From an uncultured Clostridia bacterium (GTDB lineage Bacteria; Bacillota; Clostridia; Oscillospirales; Acutalibacteraceae), in contig CANQLX010000008.1 of assembly GCA_947624835.1 (NCBI GenBank), forward strand, positions 1 to 42,156: a stretch of 42,156 nucleotides of DNA. The letters run 5' to 3'. The notes beneath the pieces were generated by a model that saw only the letters and a program-made list of their open reading frames with translations, was not told the origin of the DNA and ran no database searches. The position numbers were made by a program, and so were the translations under genes. Shown here piece after piece: positions 1 to 7,787 of this stretch. Each line of letters starts with the position of its first letter. The first letter of the stretch is position 1.

Positions 1-36
1 TTTAGGTCAAGCCTTTACGCCTGGGCAAGGGGTGAA

Positions 37-139
37 TTGAAAAACAGTCCAGTGGACTGTTTTTCAAGAGGGGTCGCCCTGCGAGAGGGCGGCCCCTTGT
101 CAATGCCTTTAAGGTCTAACCTCGGCGATACTTCGCCGA
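37..139. repeat. Non-coding block of three hairpins at the window's left edge
   Basis: Three stem-loops follow each other. The first is a perfect 15-bp inverted repeat (37-51 and 53-67, one-base centre). The second is a 10-bp stem with one G-U pair (71-80 and 86-95). The third is a perfect 7-bp stem (122-128 and 133-139) with a TACT loop. The block is much more GC-rich than the DNA around it, and I see no convincing reading frame with a ribosome site. It looks like a dispersed intergenic repeat. The first two stems could also end transcription from upstream, but no T-tract follows them. Confidence 0.5.
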
Positions 140-159
140 CACATAGAAGCGGATAATTG

Positions 160-189
160 TTGATACTCACAAATAACTTTATGTTAAAT
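160..189 (+). promoter_or_regulatory. Possible his operon promoter
   Basis: TTGATA at 160-165 and TTAAAT at 184-189 are 18 bp apart, in AT-rich DNA about 45 bp before hisC. The -10 box matches only four of six consensus positions. No T-box or attenuator structure is visible in the leader. Confidence 0.35.
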
Positions 190-234
190 TATTTTAAATA
201 TTAGAAAAATGATTTTTTAATGAGAGGTGCAGTC

Positions 235-1317
235 ATGTCATATAAACTATGCGAAAAGGTTCGCCAACTTGAGCCTTATGAACCAATAAGCGGAAATTAT
301 AAGATAAGACTTGATGCAAATGAGTCATATTATAACTTTCCCGATGTAATAAAAAACGAAATAAAGAATATAATTGATAATGTTGCTTTCAACAGATACC
401 CCGACCCCAATGCGGAAAGGCTTGTTGAACCGTTTGCGGATTACTACGGAATTTCTCCCGAAAATGTAACCGCCTCAAACGGCTCGGATGAGTTGCTTTA
501 TCTGATTGCTTCCGCAATGCTTACAAGAAACAGTAAGGTTATTGTGACAGAACCTGATTTTTCAATGTATTCATTCTATTCGTATCTTTCGGAAAATCAA
601 ATAATAACATACAGAAAAAATGACAGCCTTAATATTGATGTTGATGAGCTTATCAGCCTTGCAAAAGTTGAAAATGCGGATATGATAATCTTTTCAAACC
701 CATGCAACCCGACAGGTCAGGGAATAAGTGCGGAGCAGGCACGAAAGCTTGTCAAGAGTGTGGATTGTCTTGTTGTACTGGACGAAGCGTATATGGATTT
801 CTGGGACGAAAGCCTTATAAGGGAGGCTGCTCTCTATGATAACCTTATAGTGCTGAAAACTGCATCAAAGGCAGTAGGCTCGGCTGCAATAAGACTCGGC
901 TTTGCTGTTGCGGATAAGACACTTACAACCGCACTCAGAGCCGTAAAAGCTCCGTATAATGTTAATACTATCTCTCAAGAAATAGGTAGGTGCATATACA
1001 GCCACAAGGATATTCTCAATTCACGCAGACAGGATATAATAGAAAATACCGCTCGCCTTTATAAGAGCATTAAGGATATAACAGATAATTATAAGCTGCC
1101 GTTTAAGGTATATGAGCCGAGGACTAATTTTGTATTTGTTGAAAGTGACAAAGCAGGGGAAATCTGTGAATTTCTTCTTCAAAACAGTATTGCGGTAAGG
1201 TACTTTAAAAATGCCGGTGCTCTAAGGATAACGACAGGGAATGAAAAGGAAAATAAAGAATTTCTTGTTTTATTTGAGAAATTTATTATCGAAAACATAC
1301 TAAAAAGAAATAGATGA
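235..1317 (+). CDS. hisC: Histidinol-phosphate aminotransferase HisC
   Basis: This PLP enzyme moves an amino group from glutamate to imidazole-acetol phosphate, giving histidinol phosphate in cytosolic histidine synthesis. The protein is 360 residues, a normal length. It shows the class-I/II aminotransferase landmarks: RYPDP near residue 54, NPCNPTG near 155, DEAY near 183, and SKAVG with the likely PLP lysine at 212. The ATG at 235 is chosen because GAGAGGTG lies 5 bp before it; an ATG at 220 in the same frame has no such site. It is the first gene of the his cluster, 115 bp before hisB. The family also contains near-identical aromatic aminotransferases, but the operon supports HisC. Confidence 0.93.
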   Translation: MSYKLCEKVRQLEPYEPISGNYKIRLDANESYYNFPDVIKNEIKNIIDNVAFNRYPDPNAERLVEPFADYYGISPENVTASNGSDELLYLIASAMLTRNSKVIVTEPDFSMYSFYSYLSENQIITYRKNDSLNIDVDELISLAKVENADMIIFSNPCNPTGQGISAEQARKLVKSVDCLVVLDEAYMDFWDESLIREAALYDNLIVLKTASKAVGSAAIRLGFAVADKTLTTALRAVKAPYNVNTISQEIGRCIYSHKDILNSRRQDIIENTARLYKSIKDITDNYKLPFKVYEPRTNFVFVESDKAGEICEFLLQNSIAVRYFKNAGALRITTGNEKENKEFLVLFEKFIIENILKRNR

Positions 1318-1432
1318 AAAAAAATTGATTTGTTATTTTGCCCGAAAATGTTTAAGTTTTTGTTATCAGGTATTTACAACAAAGGATTATTGATTTATAC
1401 TTATTCATACGATATCGAAAGGAGTGCGGAAT

Positions 1433-2011
1433 ATGCGCACAGCTTTGGTTACAAGAGAAACAAAGGAAACTCAGATAAGCATTGAGCTGAACCTTGACGG
1501 CGGAGAGGTTGAAATTGATACAGGAATAGGCTTTTTCAATCATATGCTTACTTCCCTCGCCGTTCACGGGGGTTTTGGTCTGAAAATCAATGCCAAGGGT
1601 GACCTTGATGTCGATTGTCACCATACAATAGAGGACACGGGAATCGTTCTCGGAAAAGCCTTTTCACAAGCAATAGGTGATAAGAGCGGAATAGCCCGCT
1701 TTGGTTCGTTTTACGTTCCGATGGACGAGGCACTAGGATTTTGCTCGCTTGATATAAGCGGCAGACCTTTCCTTGTTTTTGATGCTGCTTTTCCCGAAGA
1801 AAAAATCGGGGGTTACGACAGCTGCATGACAGAGGAGTTTATGAGGGCTTTTGCGTATAATTCAGGAATAACCCTGCACCTCAAGGCTATGTATGGAAAA
1901 AATTCGCACCACATAACTGAGGCACTGTATAAGGCACTTGCTCATTCACTGAGAACTGCCGTTATGCAGACACCAAGCAATAAGCCGCTCTCTACAAAAG
2001 GAGTATTGTGA
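1433..2011 (+). CDS. hisB: Imidazoleglycerol-phosphate dehydratase HisB
   Basis: HisB removes water from imidazole-glycerol phosphate to give imidazole-acetol phosphate, using two manganese ions. The protein has 192 residues, the size of the monofunctional bacterial enzyme, so the histidinol-phosphatase half found in enterobacteria is absent and must be encoded elsewhere. Visible family motifs are FFNHML, DCHHTIEDTG (metal-binding histidines), DEALG and NSHHITEALYKALAHSLR. The ATG at 1433 has AAAGGAG 8 bp upstream; a GTG nine bases earlier overlaps that site and is rejected. Next in the cluster is hisA after 42 bp, where many relatives have hisH. Confidence 0.95.
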   Translation: MRTALVTRETKETQISIELNLDGGEVEIDTGIGFFNHMLTSLAVHGGFGLKINAKGDLDVDCHHTIEDTGIVLGKAFSQAIGDKSGIARFGSFYVPMDEALGFCSLDISGRPFLVFDAAFPEEKIGGYDSCMTEEFMRAFAYNSGITLHLKAMYGKNSHHITEALYKALAHSLRTAVMQTPSNKPLSTKGVL

Positions 2012-2053
2012 TATCGAATTTATAAGCTTAGCTTTTCAGGAAGGTTGATATAT

Positions 2054-2800
2054 ATGTTAGTTTTACCCGCTATTGATATTATAGACGGAAACTGTGTACG
2101 TCTTTACAGAGGAGATTATTCCACTGTCCACAAGGTTGCGGACAGTGTGCTTGAAACCGCTAAAAGTTTCGTTGATGCAGGCGCCCGATTTATGCACGTT
2201 GTGGATCTTGACGGTGCAAAAGAGGGAGAAAGAAAAAATTCCGACGTCATTCTTGATGTCCGCAAAAACTGCGATATAAAGATAGAGGTCGGCGGCGGAA
2301 TACGTACAATGGAGTCGGTTGAATTTTATCTTGAAAACGGAATAGACAGAGTAATACTTGGCTCTGCCGCAATAAAAAATCCTGAGTTCGTGCGTGAGGC
2401 TGTAAATAAATATGCATCAAAAATAGCAGTCGGTATAGATGCAAAGGATGGATATGTTTCAGCTGAGGGCTGGACTGACACCTCGGAAATAACATATACG
2501 GAGCTTGCAAAGCGTATGGAGGATATTGGAGTACAGTATATAATCTTTACAGATATTTCCAAGGATGGCATGATGAGCGGTCCTAATCTTACAATGCTCG
2601 ATGAGCTGAAGGCTTCGGTTAAATGTAATATCATAGCTTCGGGCGGTGTTGCAAATCTGAAGGATATTATAAATCTTACCGACCTTGATATATACGGAGC
2701 AATATCAGGAAAGGCAATATATGCCGGAACACTCGATCTTGCAAGGGCAATAGAGGTTGCACACGCAGCAAAGCATAATGGAAAGGGAGCTAATCTGTGA
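2054..2800 (+). CDS. hisA: HisA, ProFAR isomerase (phosphoribosylformimino-AICAR ribotide isomerase)
   Basis: HisA opens the ribose of ProFAR to give PRFAR, the fourth step of histidine synthesis. It is a 248-residue TIM barrel of normal length with the N-terminal PAIDIIDG containing the catalytic aspartate, the VGGGIR phosphate-binding loop, and TDISKDGM with the second catalytic aspartate. The ATG at 2054 follows AGGAAGG by 9 bp; an upstream TTG (2045) is less likely. The sequence reads as HisA, not the paralogous HisF (cyclase), because it carries PAIDIIDG and not the HisF-type PCLDV start. Its stop codon shares a base with the hisI start, so the genes are translationally coupled. Confidence 0.94.
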   Translation: MLVLPAIDIIDGNCVRLYRGDYSTVHKVADSVLETAKSFVDAGARFMHVVDLDGAKEGERKNSDVILDVRKNCDIKIEVGGGIRTMESVEFYLENGIDRVILGSAAIKNPEFVREAVNKYASKIAVGIDAKDGYVSAEGWTDTSEITYTELAKRMEDIGVQYIIFTDISKDGMMSGPNLTMLDELKASVKCNIIASGGVANLKDIINLTDLDIYGAISGKAIYAGTLDLARAIEVAHAAKHNGKGANL

Positions 2801-3147
2801 TGGGGAAGTTTAATTTTATTGATGATTATTTTAAGAAATCCGAACTTATCCCTGCTATCGTACAGGAGGCATCAACAGGTGAAGTACTTATGCTTGCCTA
2901 TATGAACAGGGAGTCTATGCAAAAGACCTTTGAAACCGGTTATACATGGTTTTACAGCCGTTCAAGACAGGAATTGTGGAACAAAGGAGCAACCTCAGGT
3001 CATGTTCAGAGAGTACTTGATATAAAGGGTGACTGTGATAAGGATACGCTGCTTATCTCAGTTGAGCAAACGGGGGCTGCTTGTCATACAGGAAGTCATT
3101 CATGCTTTTTCAATAATATATGGGAGGAATTTCAAAGTGGAGAATAA
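2800..3147 (+). CDS. hisI: Phosphoribosyl-AMP cyclohydrolase HisI
   Basis: HisI opens the adenine ring of PR-AMP, the third step of histidine synthesis, and is a zinc and magnesium enzyme. The 115-residue protein has the magnesium motif GDCDKDT and the zinc ligands in [11 protein letters not shown], plus [14 protein letters not shown]. It is the free-standing form; in many bacteria it is fused to HisE. The start at 2800 overlaps the hisA stop (TGATG), with AAAGGGAG about 11 bp upstream. Its end overlaps the start of hisE by 11 bp, which fits a split of, or a step towards, the fused HisIE seen in relatives. Confidence 0.94.
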   Translation: MGKFNFIDDYFKKSELIPAIVQEASTGEVLMLAYMNRESMQKTFETGYTWFYSRSRQELWNKGATSGHVQRVLDIKGDCDKDTLLISVEQTGAACHTGSHSCFFNNIWEEFQSGE

Positions 3148-3469
3148 CAACGAACTTTACGCTCTTTATGAAACAATCATAAGCAGAAAAGAAGAAAAAC
3201 AAGAGGGCTCATATACCTGTTATCTTTTTGAGAAGGGTCTTGACAAGATCCTGAAAAAGGTTGGCGAGGAATGCAGTGAAACTATCATAGCCGCAAAGAA
3301 CGGTGATAATAAAGAAACCGTCCTCGAAATATCGGATCTGATATATCATCTTTTTGTAATGATGGCACAGCAGGGTATAACAGTTGATGAGGTAATGGAC
3401 GAGCTTGCAAAAAGAAGTCAGAAAACCGGTAACCTCAAGAAATTTCATCAGGTAGATAAAAATACTTGA
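3137..3469 (+). CDS. hisE: Phosphoribosyl-ATP pyrophosphatase HisE
   Basis: HisE hydrolyses PR-ATP to PR-AMP, the second step of histidine synthesis. The protein is 110 residues of all-alpha MazG-like fold, with the typical run [20 protein letters not shown], then [16 protein letters not shown] and [13 protein letters not shown]. The acidic residues in GEEC and EISD would bind magnesium. I choose the GTG at 3137 because GGGAGGA lies 8 bp upstream inside hisI; the frame stays open further upstream but that part only shadows hisI. A good terminator follows, so this is the last gene of the operon. Confidence 0.92.
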   Translation: MENNNELYALYETIISRKEEKQEGSYTCYLFEKGLDKILKKVGEECSETIIAAKNGDNKETVLEISDLIYHLFVMMAQQGITVDEVMDELAKRSQKTGNLKKFHQVDKNT

Positions 3470-3494
3470 TTCATTTTTGACAGATAAGAATAAG

Positions 3495-3540
3495 ACAGGT
3501 TGTTTCATATTATTGTATCGAAACACCTGTTTTTTTATTT
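3495..3540 (+). terminator. Terminator of the his operon
   Basis: The stem pairs 3495-3506 with 3520-3530, with one bulged base, and is followed by six T residues from 3531. It lies 25 bp after hisE. The stem core (ACAGGT-GTTTC) resembles the one at 4715-4751. Confidence 0.85.
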
Positions 3541-3567
3541 TACATATAGATTTTTATTATGTATAAT
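3539..3567 (+). promoter_or_regulatory. Promoter of the Rpn-family gene
   Basis: TTTACA (3539-3544) and TATAAT (3562-3567) are 17 bp apart. This gives a start point about 28 bp before the gene, and the -35 box touches the end of the his terminator. Two more TATAAT copies overlap at 3570-3580. Confidence 0.6.
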
Positions 3568-3602
3568 GCTATAATATAATCAGAAACAGGGAGGTGTCGG
3601 AA

Positions 3603-4445
3603 ATGAACAGAGATGAAAAAATAGTAATGCTCAAGCTTGATATAATATTCAAGCGGATTTTCGGAAATGAGAATAATAAGGATATCATAGCAACGTTTAT
3701 ATCGGATCTGCTTGAAATTCCCCGTGAAAGCATAAAGGCAATTTATATTGATAATGTTGAGCTTACACCGGAATATTTTCAACAGAAATTCAGCAGACTT
3801 GATCTCAAGCTTAAGGTTGACGAGAGAATTGTAAATATTGAAATGCAGGTAAACAAGGAATTTGATTTCAATGAGAGAACACTGTATTATTGGTCTAAGA
3901 TGTACAGTGATGAGCTTAAAACAGGCGAGGAATACGGACAGCTAAAGCAGACGATCTGTATTAATATCATCAACTTCAATCAGTTTGATTGCAAGGATTA
4001 TCACTCGCATTTCAAGGTAATGGAAAATACAAGACATGAGGTGCTGTCGGATAAGTTTGCGATACATTTCTTTGAATTGAAGAAAATAAAATATGCAAGA
4101 AAAAACAAGCGTATGGAGGATTGGCTAAATCTTATAAATGCCGAAACGGAGGGTGATCTTATGGATATACAGAACTCGACAACAATTCCGGAAATACAAA
4201 AGACGATAGTAATGCTAAGAGAGCTGAGTGCGGACGAAAAAGTACGGCAAGAGGCTTTTTATCGTGAAAGACGTATTCACGATGAAGCTACTGCACTGAA
4301 CGGGGCGATGCGTGAGGGAATTGAGATAGGCAGAGCCGAGGGTAAAACGGAAGGAAAGAAAGAGGCGATAAATGAAATGGTAGAGAAAATGCGTAAGGCA
4401 GGATTTTCCGAAGAACAGATAAAACAAATAATTGATACAAATTAA
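3603..4445 (+). CDS. Rpn-family / PD-(D/E)XK nuclease transposase-like protein
   Basis: A 280-residue protein of the large family annotated as Rpn recombination-promoting nuclease or PD-(D/E)XK nuclease family transposase. Such proteins are DNA endonucleases, many without clear transposon ends. The N-terminal part has LKLDIIFKRIFG (residues 10-21) and the likely catalytic set D67 plus I-E-M-Q at 79-82. The C-terminal part (about 165-280) is helical and charged, with a GRAEGKTEGKKEA stretch near 243 and a final helix typical of the family. The ATG at 3603 has GGAGGTG 6 bp upstream. It has its own promoter between two similar hairpins and is followed by a fragment related to its own C-terminal part. 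Activity is not shown by the sequence. Confidence 0.85.
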   Translation: MNRDEKIVMLKLDIIFKRIFGNENNKDIIATFISDLLEIPRESIKAIYIDNVELTPEYFQQKFSRLDLKLKVDERIVNIEMQVNKEFDFNERTLYYWSKMYSDELKTGEEYGQLKQTICINIINFNQFDCKDYHSHFKVMENTRHEVLSDKFAIHFFELKKIKYARKNKRMEDWLNLINAETEGDLMDIQNSTTIPEIQKTIVMLRELSADEKVRQEAFYRERRIHDEATALNGAMREGIEIGRAEGKTEGKKEAINEMVEKMRKAGFSEEQIKQIIDTN

Positions 4446-4463
4446 AAAAAGGAGGTTTCTCAA

Positions 4464-4709
4464 ATGGAAAAAAGCACAGAGAGCAGAAAAAGAATGGAAG
4501 ATTGGTTGATGCTTATAAATGCAGAAACCGAGGAAGAACTTGCGGAGCTGTATGAAAGCACAGACATTCCGGAGGTCAGAGAAACTATTGATATGCTGAG
4601 AGAAATGAGTAAGGACGAAGAAATTGTCAAGGAAGCAAGAGAACGTGAGGAATACCTTAAGGAACAGGAAGCCTTGATATACGAAGCGGAAAAGGTGAAA
4701 AAAGAATAA
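4464..4709 (+). CDS. Small protein related to the C-terminal part of the preceding Rpn-family protein
   Basis: This 81-residue frame begins 18 bp after the Rpn-family gene and has a strong AAAGGAGG ribosome site 8 bp before its ATG. Residues 9-53 align without gaps to residues 169-213 of the neighbour (KRMEDWL, LINAETE, MLRE and others; 29 of 45 identical by eye). It has nothing matching the nuclease core. The tail is a charged helix rich in E and K. It may be the remnant of a second family copy, or a deliberate short form that could pair with the full-length protein. Its intact frame and ribosome site suggest it is translated. Confidence 0.65.
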   Translation: MEKSTESRKRMEDWLMLINAETEEELAELYESTDIPEVRETIDMLREMSKDEEIVKEAREREEYLKEQEALIYEAEKVKKE

Positions 4710-4714
4710 AACAA

Positions 4715-4751
4715 CAGGTCGTTTCAGAAAATTAAAATCCGAAACGACCTG
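4715..4751. terminator. Bidirectional terminator between converging genes
   Basis: A perfect 11-bp stem (4715-4725 and 4741-4751) with a 15-base loop lies between the + strand small gene and the minus-strand SDR gene. The T-rich flank is best on the minus strand (rich in A at 4700-4714 on +), so it should mainly end the SDR operon. Confidence 0.7.
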
Positions 4752-4784
4752 AATTATTCTGTGTTAAAATAAGAAATAGGATAT

Positions 4785-5516
4785 TCAGACGGTAAATCCT
4801 CCGTTTACACCGATAACCTGTCCGGTTATATATGAGGAGTCTTTATCGGCGAGAAATAGTGCGGCTCTTGCTATGTCCTCGGGCGTACCGATTGTACCTG
4901 TCGGTGTCTGTGCGGCTAATTCCTTGAAATCATCCTCGGAAAGCTGTGCAGTCATATCGGTTTTAATAACCCCCGGAGCTATGCAGTTTACAGTTATTCC
5001 GCTCAGGCCCTCCTCCATGGCAAGTGCCTTTGTAAGACCGATAATACCTGCCTTTGCCGCAGAATAATGTACCTCACACGAACCGCCGACCTGTCCCCAG
5101 ATTGAAGATATATTTATAATTCTGCCGTAATGCTGACGTATCATATAAGGCAGCGCACTGCGACAGCAATAAAATGCACCGCTAAGATTTACTGATATCA
5201 TTCTGCTCCAATCATCATCTGTGATATCCGTAAAAAGTTTTGTTTGAGCAATACCCGCATTATTTATCAGAATATCTACTCCGCCGTATTCCGTAGTTAT
5301 TAAGGAAAACATCTTATTGACCTCGGCAGAATCGGAAACATCGGCTTTTATGATTTCAGCCTCACCGCCGTTTTTCCTAATTCCCGAAAGAAGTCCTTCT
5401 GCATCGTTCCGGGAATTATTGTAATTAATTATAACCCTGTATCCGTGCCGGGCAAAAAGCTCCGCAGTTTTCGCTCCGATACCTCTTGAAGCACCGGTTA
5501 TCAGTACAGTTTGCAT
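4785..5516 (-). CDS. Short-chain dehydrogenase/reductase, FabG-like
   Basis: A 243-residue classical SDR using NAD(P)H. It has the cofactor loop TGASRGIG (7-14), NNAG (85-88), the catalytic S138, Y151 and K155 (YSAAK), and the C-terminal GVNGG. FabG-type 3-oxoacyl-ACP reductases and the YmfI-type reductases that act on elongation factor P look like this; no fatty-acid genes lie beside it, so the substrate is open. The ATG is preceded by GAGGG at a good distance and starts one base after the stop of the upstream flavin reductase gene, so the two are one operon. It ends at the bidirectional hairpin. Confidence 0.85.
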   Translation of the reverse strand: MQTVLITGASRGIGAKTAELFARHGYRVIINYNNSRNDAEGLLSGIRKNGGEAEIIKADVSDSAEVNKMFSLITTEYGGVDILINNAGIAQTKLFTDITDDDWSRMISVNLSGAFYCCRSALPYMIRQHYGRIINISSIWGQVGGSCEVHYSAAKAGIIGLTKALAMEEGLSGITVNCIAPGVIKTDMTAQLSEDDFKELAAQTPTGTIGTPEDIARAALFLADKDSSYITGQVIGVNGGFTV

Positions 5517-5517
5517 A

Positions 5518-6036
5518 TTATACCCTCTTGATAGCCTTAACTATTTCACCCACAAACATTTCGTGCAAGTCGCCGTTTGAATATTGTGCATCTATGATTG
5601 ACTCATCAATAAAGCCGTCAAGACCGATAGTTTGCTTATAGAGTTTTTTGCATACGAGTACAAGCTCTGCCTGTTCAAAATATGTTGCATTACTGCCGTC
5701 AATATTTTCATTTACGGGGATCAGACCTGTCTCCTTGATTTTATCGACATCTCTGCCGGAATATTTTCCGCAGTAGGCAAGTTCCTTTTTCAGGTTTCCG
5801 CCGAAAAAGGAAAGAGTATAATAATCATTTTTATCAAGAAACTCAAGCGTATATCGGCTCTGACGTACAAAAGCAAAGGTTACGTTTTTCCCCCACAGTA
5901 CACCGCTGCCGCCCCAGCTTGCCGTCATGGTATTGATTTTGTCCGTATTGCCTGCCGTGATGAGCATCCAATCGTTTCCGATTGCGTTAAAGAAATTTGT
6001 GTCAAGCTTACTTACCTCTGTTGATGTAAAATTCAT
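5518..6036 (-). CDS. Flavin reductase family protein (FMN-binding split barrel)
   Basis: A 172-residue protein of the flavin reductase-like family, which binds FMN and often reduces it or passes electrons to a partner. Visible are the family's NTMTASWGGSGVLWGKNV segment, FVRQSRYT, and the YTLSFF strand followed by a K/C-rich loop (LAYCGKYSGRD). No iron-sulphur or rubredoxin domain is fused. GGGAGG lies 8 bp before the ATG on the minus strand. It is the first gene of a two-gene operon with the SDR reductase and is divergent from argG. The physiological substrate is unknown. Confidence 0.82.
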   Translation of the reverse strand: MNFTSTEVSKLDTNFFNAIGNDWMLITAGNTDKINTMTASWGGSGVLWGKNVTFAFVRQSRYTLEFLDKNDYYTLSFFGGNLKKELAYCGKYSGRDVDKIKETGLIPVNENIDGSNATYFEQAELVLVCKKLYKQTIGLDGFIDESIIDAQYSNGDLHEMFVGEIVKAIKRV

Positions 6037-6071
6037 AATAAATTCCTCCCTTTAATTATATTGCCTTTTAA

Positions 6072-6100
6072 ATTATATCATACACAGGGTTACAGGTAAA
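6072..6100 (-). promoter_or_regulatory. Promoter of the flavin reductase-SDR operon
   Basis: On the minus strand TTTACC (6100-6095) and TATAAT (6077-6072) are 17 bp apart, and TGA directly before the -10 makes it an extended -10. It lies about 35 bp before the flavin reductase ATG. Confidence 0.55.
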
Positions 6101-6129
6101 TCGCAAATTGTTGTATTAATAATTTTTAT

Positions 6130-6180
6130 ATGCATAATATGCATAAATTTTTGTATATATGCATAAATCAATGCATATAT
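6130..6180. promoter_or_regulatory. Cluster of four ATGCATA motifs
   Basis: ATGCATA starts at 6130, 6139, 6159 and 6171, within 51 bp. Each contains the palindrome ATGCAT. The cluster lies in the 364-bp gap between the divergent flavin reductase and argG genes. It looks like a multi-copy binding site, but I cannot name the protein. The short frame that runs through it has no ribosome site and is not a gene. Confidence 0.4.
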
Positions 6181-6304
6181 CAACCGATTTCCGAAAAACC
6201 TTATAAGATAATAATTAGATTTTGGAAATTTTCCGGTAAATCCATTGTGTTGTTTATATATAAATTTACCGTAATATTTTATTTTTTTGTGTTATTAACC
6301 AAAA

Positions 6305-6329
6305 ATTCAGGATCCTGAATAAATATTCA
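6305..6329. promoter_or_regulatory. ARG box (ArgR/AhrC operator) before argG
   Basis: TGAATAAATATTCA at 6316-6329 is a perfect match to the known ArgR core (TGAAT, four A/T bases, ATTCA). Its left half also forms a 16-bp palindrome with 6305-6320, so a third half-site lies beside it. The box ends 8 bp before the -35 of the argG promoter, which suits control by arginine. No argR gene lies in the window. Confidence 0.7.
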
Positions 6330-6337
6330 TATTTTCC

Positions 6338-6365
6338 TTGAAATTATGCAAAAATGTTGTATAAT
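6338..6365 (+). promoter_or_regulatory. Promoter of argG
   Basis: TTGAAA (6338-6343) and TATAAT (6360-6365) are 16 bp apart, directly downstream of the ARG box and about 35 bp before the argG ATG. Confidence 0.6.
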
Positions 6366-6400
6366 GATATAGTAATTTAATTTAACGGAGGTATTATATC

Positions 6401-7621
6401 ATGGGTGATATTAAAAAGGTAGTACTTGCATATTCAGGCGGACTTGATACGTCTATAATTATTCCTTGGCTTAAGGAAAACTATGATAACTGTGAGGTTA
6501 TAGCTGTTTCGGGCGATGTGGGACAGGACAGCGAGCTTGAGGGTCTTGAGGAAAAGGCAAAGCAAACAGGTGCGTCAAAGCTTTATATCGAGGATCTCAA
6601 TAAGGAATTTATTGAGGATTATGTATTCCCGACAATTAAGGCTGATGCGGTATATGAGAACAAATATCTTTTAGGAACATCATTTGCACGTCCGATAATC
6701 GCAAAGAGAATAGTAGAGATTGCACTCAAGGAGGGTGCCGATGCCATATGCCACGGCTGCACAGGCAAGGGCAACGATCAGGTGCGTTTTGAGCTTGCAA
6801 TAAAGGCATTTGCTCCCGATATGAAGATTATAGCACCGTGGAGAGAGTGGAACCTCAAATCAAGAGATGAGGAGATAGAATATGCAGAGGCACATAATAT
6901 TCCTCTCAAGATAACAAGGGAAACGAATTATTCAAAGGACAAGAACATATGGCATATTTCGCATGAGGGACTTGACCTTGAGGATCCGGCAAACGAGCCT
7001 ATGTATAACAAGGAAGGCTTCCTTGAGCTTGGCGTATCACCTGAGCAGGCACCCGATAAGCCCACATATGTAACAATAACCTTTGAAAAAGGTAATCCCG
7101 TTGCTGTTGACGGCGAAAAGCTCGGTGCGGTAGAGCTTGTAAAGAAACTCAATAAGCTTGGCGGAGAAAACGGTATCGGTATTGTTGACCTTGTTGAGAA
7201 CAGACTTGTTGGCATGAAGTCAAGAGGTGTATATGAAACTCCGGGCGGAACGATTCTCTATCATGCACATAACAAGCTTGAGGAGATTACTCTTGACAGA
7301 GATACATATCACTTCAAACAGCAGGTTGGTCTGCGTTTTGCAGAGCTTGTATATTTCGGTCAGTGGTACACACCGCTCAGAAAGGCACTTTCTGCATTTG
7401 TTGATTCAACGCAGGAAACAGTTACGGGTGATGTAAGGCTTAAGCTTTACAAGGGCAATATAATTGACGCAGGTGTTACATCTCCGTATTCACTTTATGA
7501 TCCGGATATAGCTACGTTTGATGAGGACGAGGTTTACGATCAGAAGGACAGTGCAGGATTTATAAATCTGTTCGGACTTCCGATAAAGGTTCAGGCTAAG
7601 AAAGGTCTTATTAAAGAGTAA
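6401..7621 (+). CDS. argG: Argininosuccinate synthase ArgG
   Basis: ArgG joins citrulline and aspartate, using ATP, to give argininosuccinate in the arginine pathway. The protein has 406 residues, normal for the short bacterial class. The ATP-binding loop AYSGGLDTS is near residue 10, with the family runs [21 protein letters not shown], and the Asn/Asp-rich [15 protein letters not shown]. The ATG at 6401 has ACGGAGGT 8 bp upstream. It is the first gene of the arginine cluster, with its own ARG box and promoter, and is followed by a terminator, so it can be controlled apart from argH. Confidence 0.97.
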   Translation: MGDIKKVVLAYSGGLDTSIIIPWLKENYDNCEVIAVSGDVGQDSELEGLEEKAKQTGASKLYIEDLNKEFIEDYVFPTIKADAVYENKYLLGTSFARPIIAKRIVEIALKEGADAICHGCTGKGNDQVRFELAIKAFAPDMKIIAPWREWNLKSRDEEIEYAEAHNIPLKITRETNYSKDKNIWHISHEGLDLEDPANEPMYNKEGFLELGVSPEQAPDKPTYVTITFEKGNPVAVDGEKLGAVELVKKLNKLGGENGIGIVDLVENRLVGMKSRGVYETPGGTILYHAHNKLEEITLDRDTYHFKQQVGLRFAELVYFGQWYTPLRKALSAFVDSTQETVTGDVRLKLYKGNIIDAGVTSPYSLYDPDIATFDEDEVYDQKDSAGFINLFGLPIKVQAKKGLIKE

Positions 7622-7649
7622 TTGTGGATTTAAAAGTTGTTTAGGCACT

Positions 7650-7694
7650 GGGGCAGACAGTGATTTGCATTGTTTGCCCCGTAAAATCTTTTTT
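7650..7694 (+). terminator. Terminator or attenuator between argG and argH
   Basis: A 13-bp stem with two G-U pairs (7650-7662 and 7668-7680), a five-base loop, and a run of six T at 7689-7694. The T-run starts 8 bp after the stem, so termination may be partial. The rest of the 166-bp gap holds no gene; a weak TATAAA at 7759-7764 might serve argH. Confidence 0.65.
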
Positions 7695-7787
7695 AGGAAC
7701 CATGGGAAAAACGGTTTTTCTACGGGTAAATTAAGGTTTATTTGTACAAAAGCTGTTTTATAAAATCAAAGAACGGAGAGTGTTTAT

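Noticed and set aside
121..220. T-box or his leader-peptide attenuator before hisC
   Set aside because: No histidine-rich short frame and no T-box core (AGGGTGG) can be seen.
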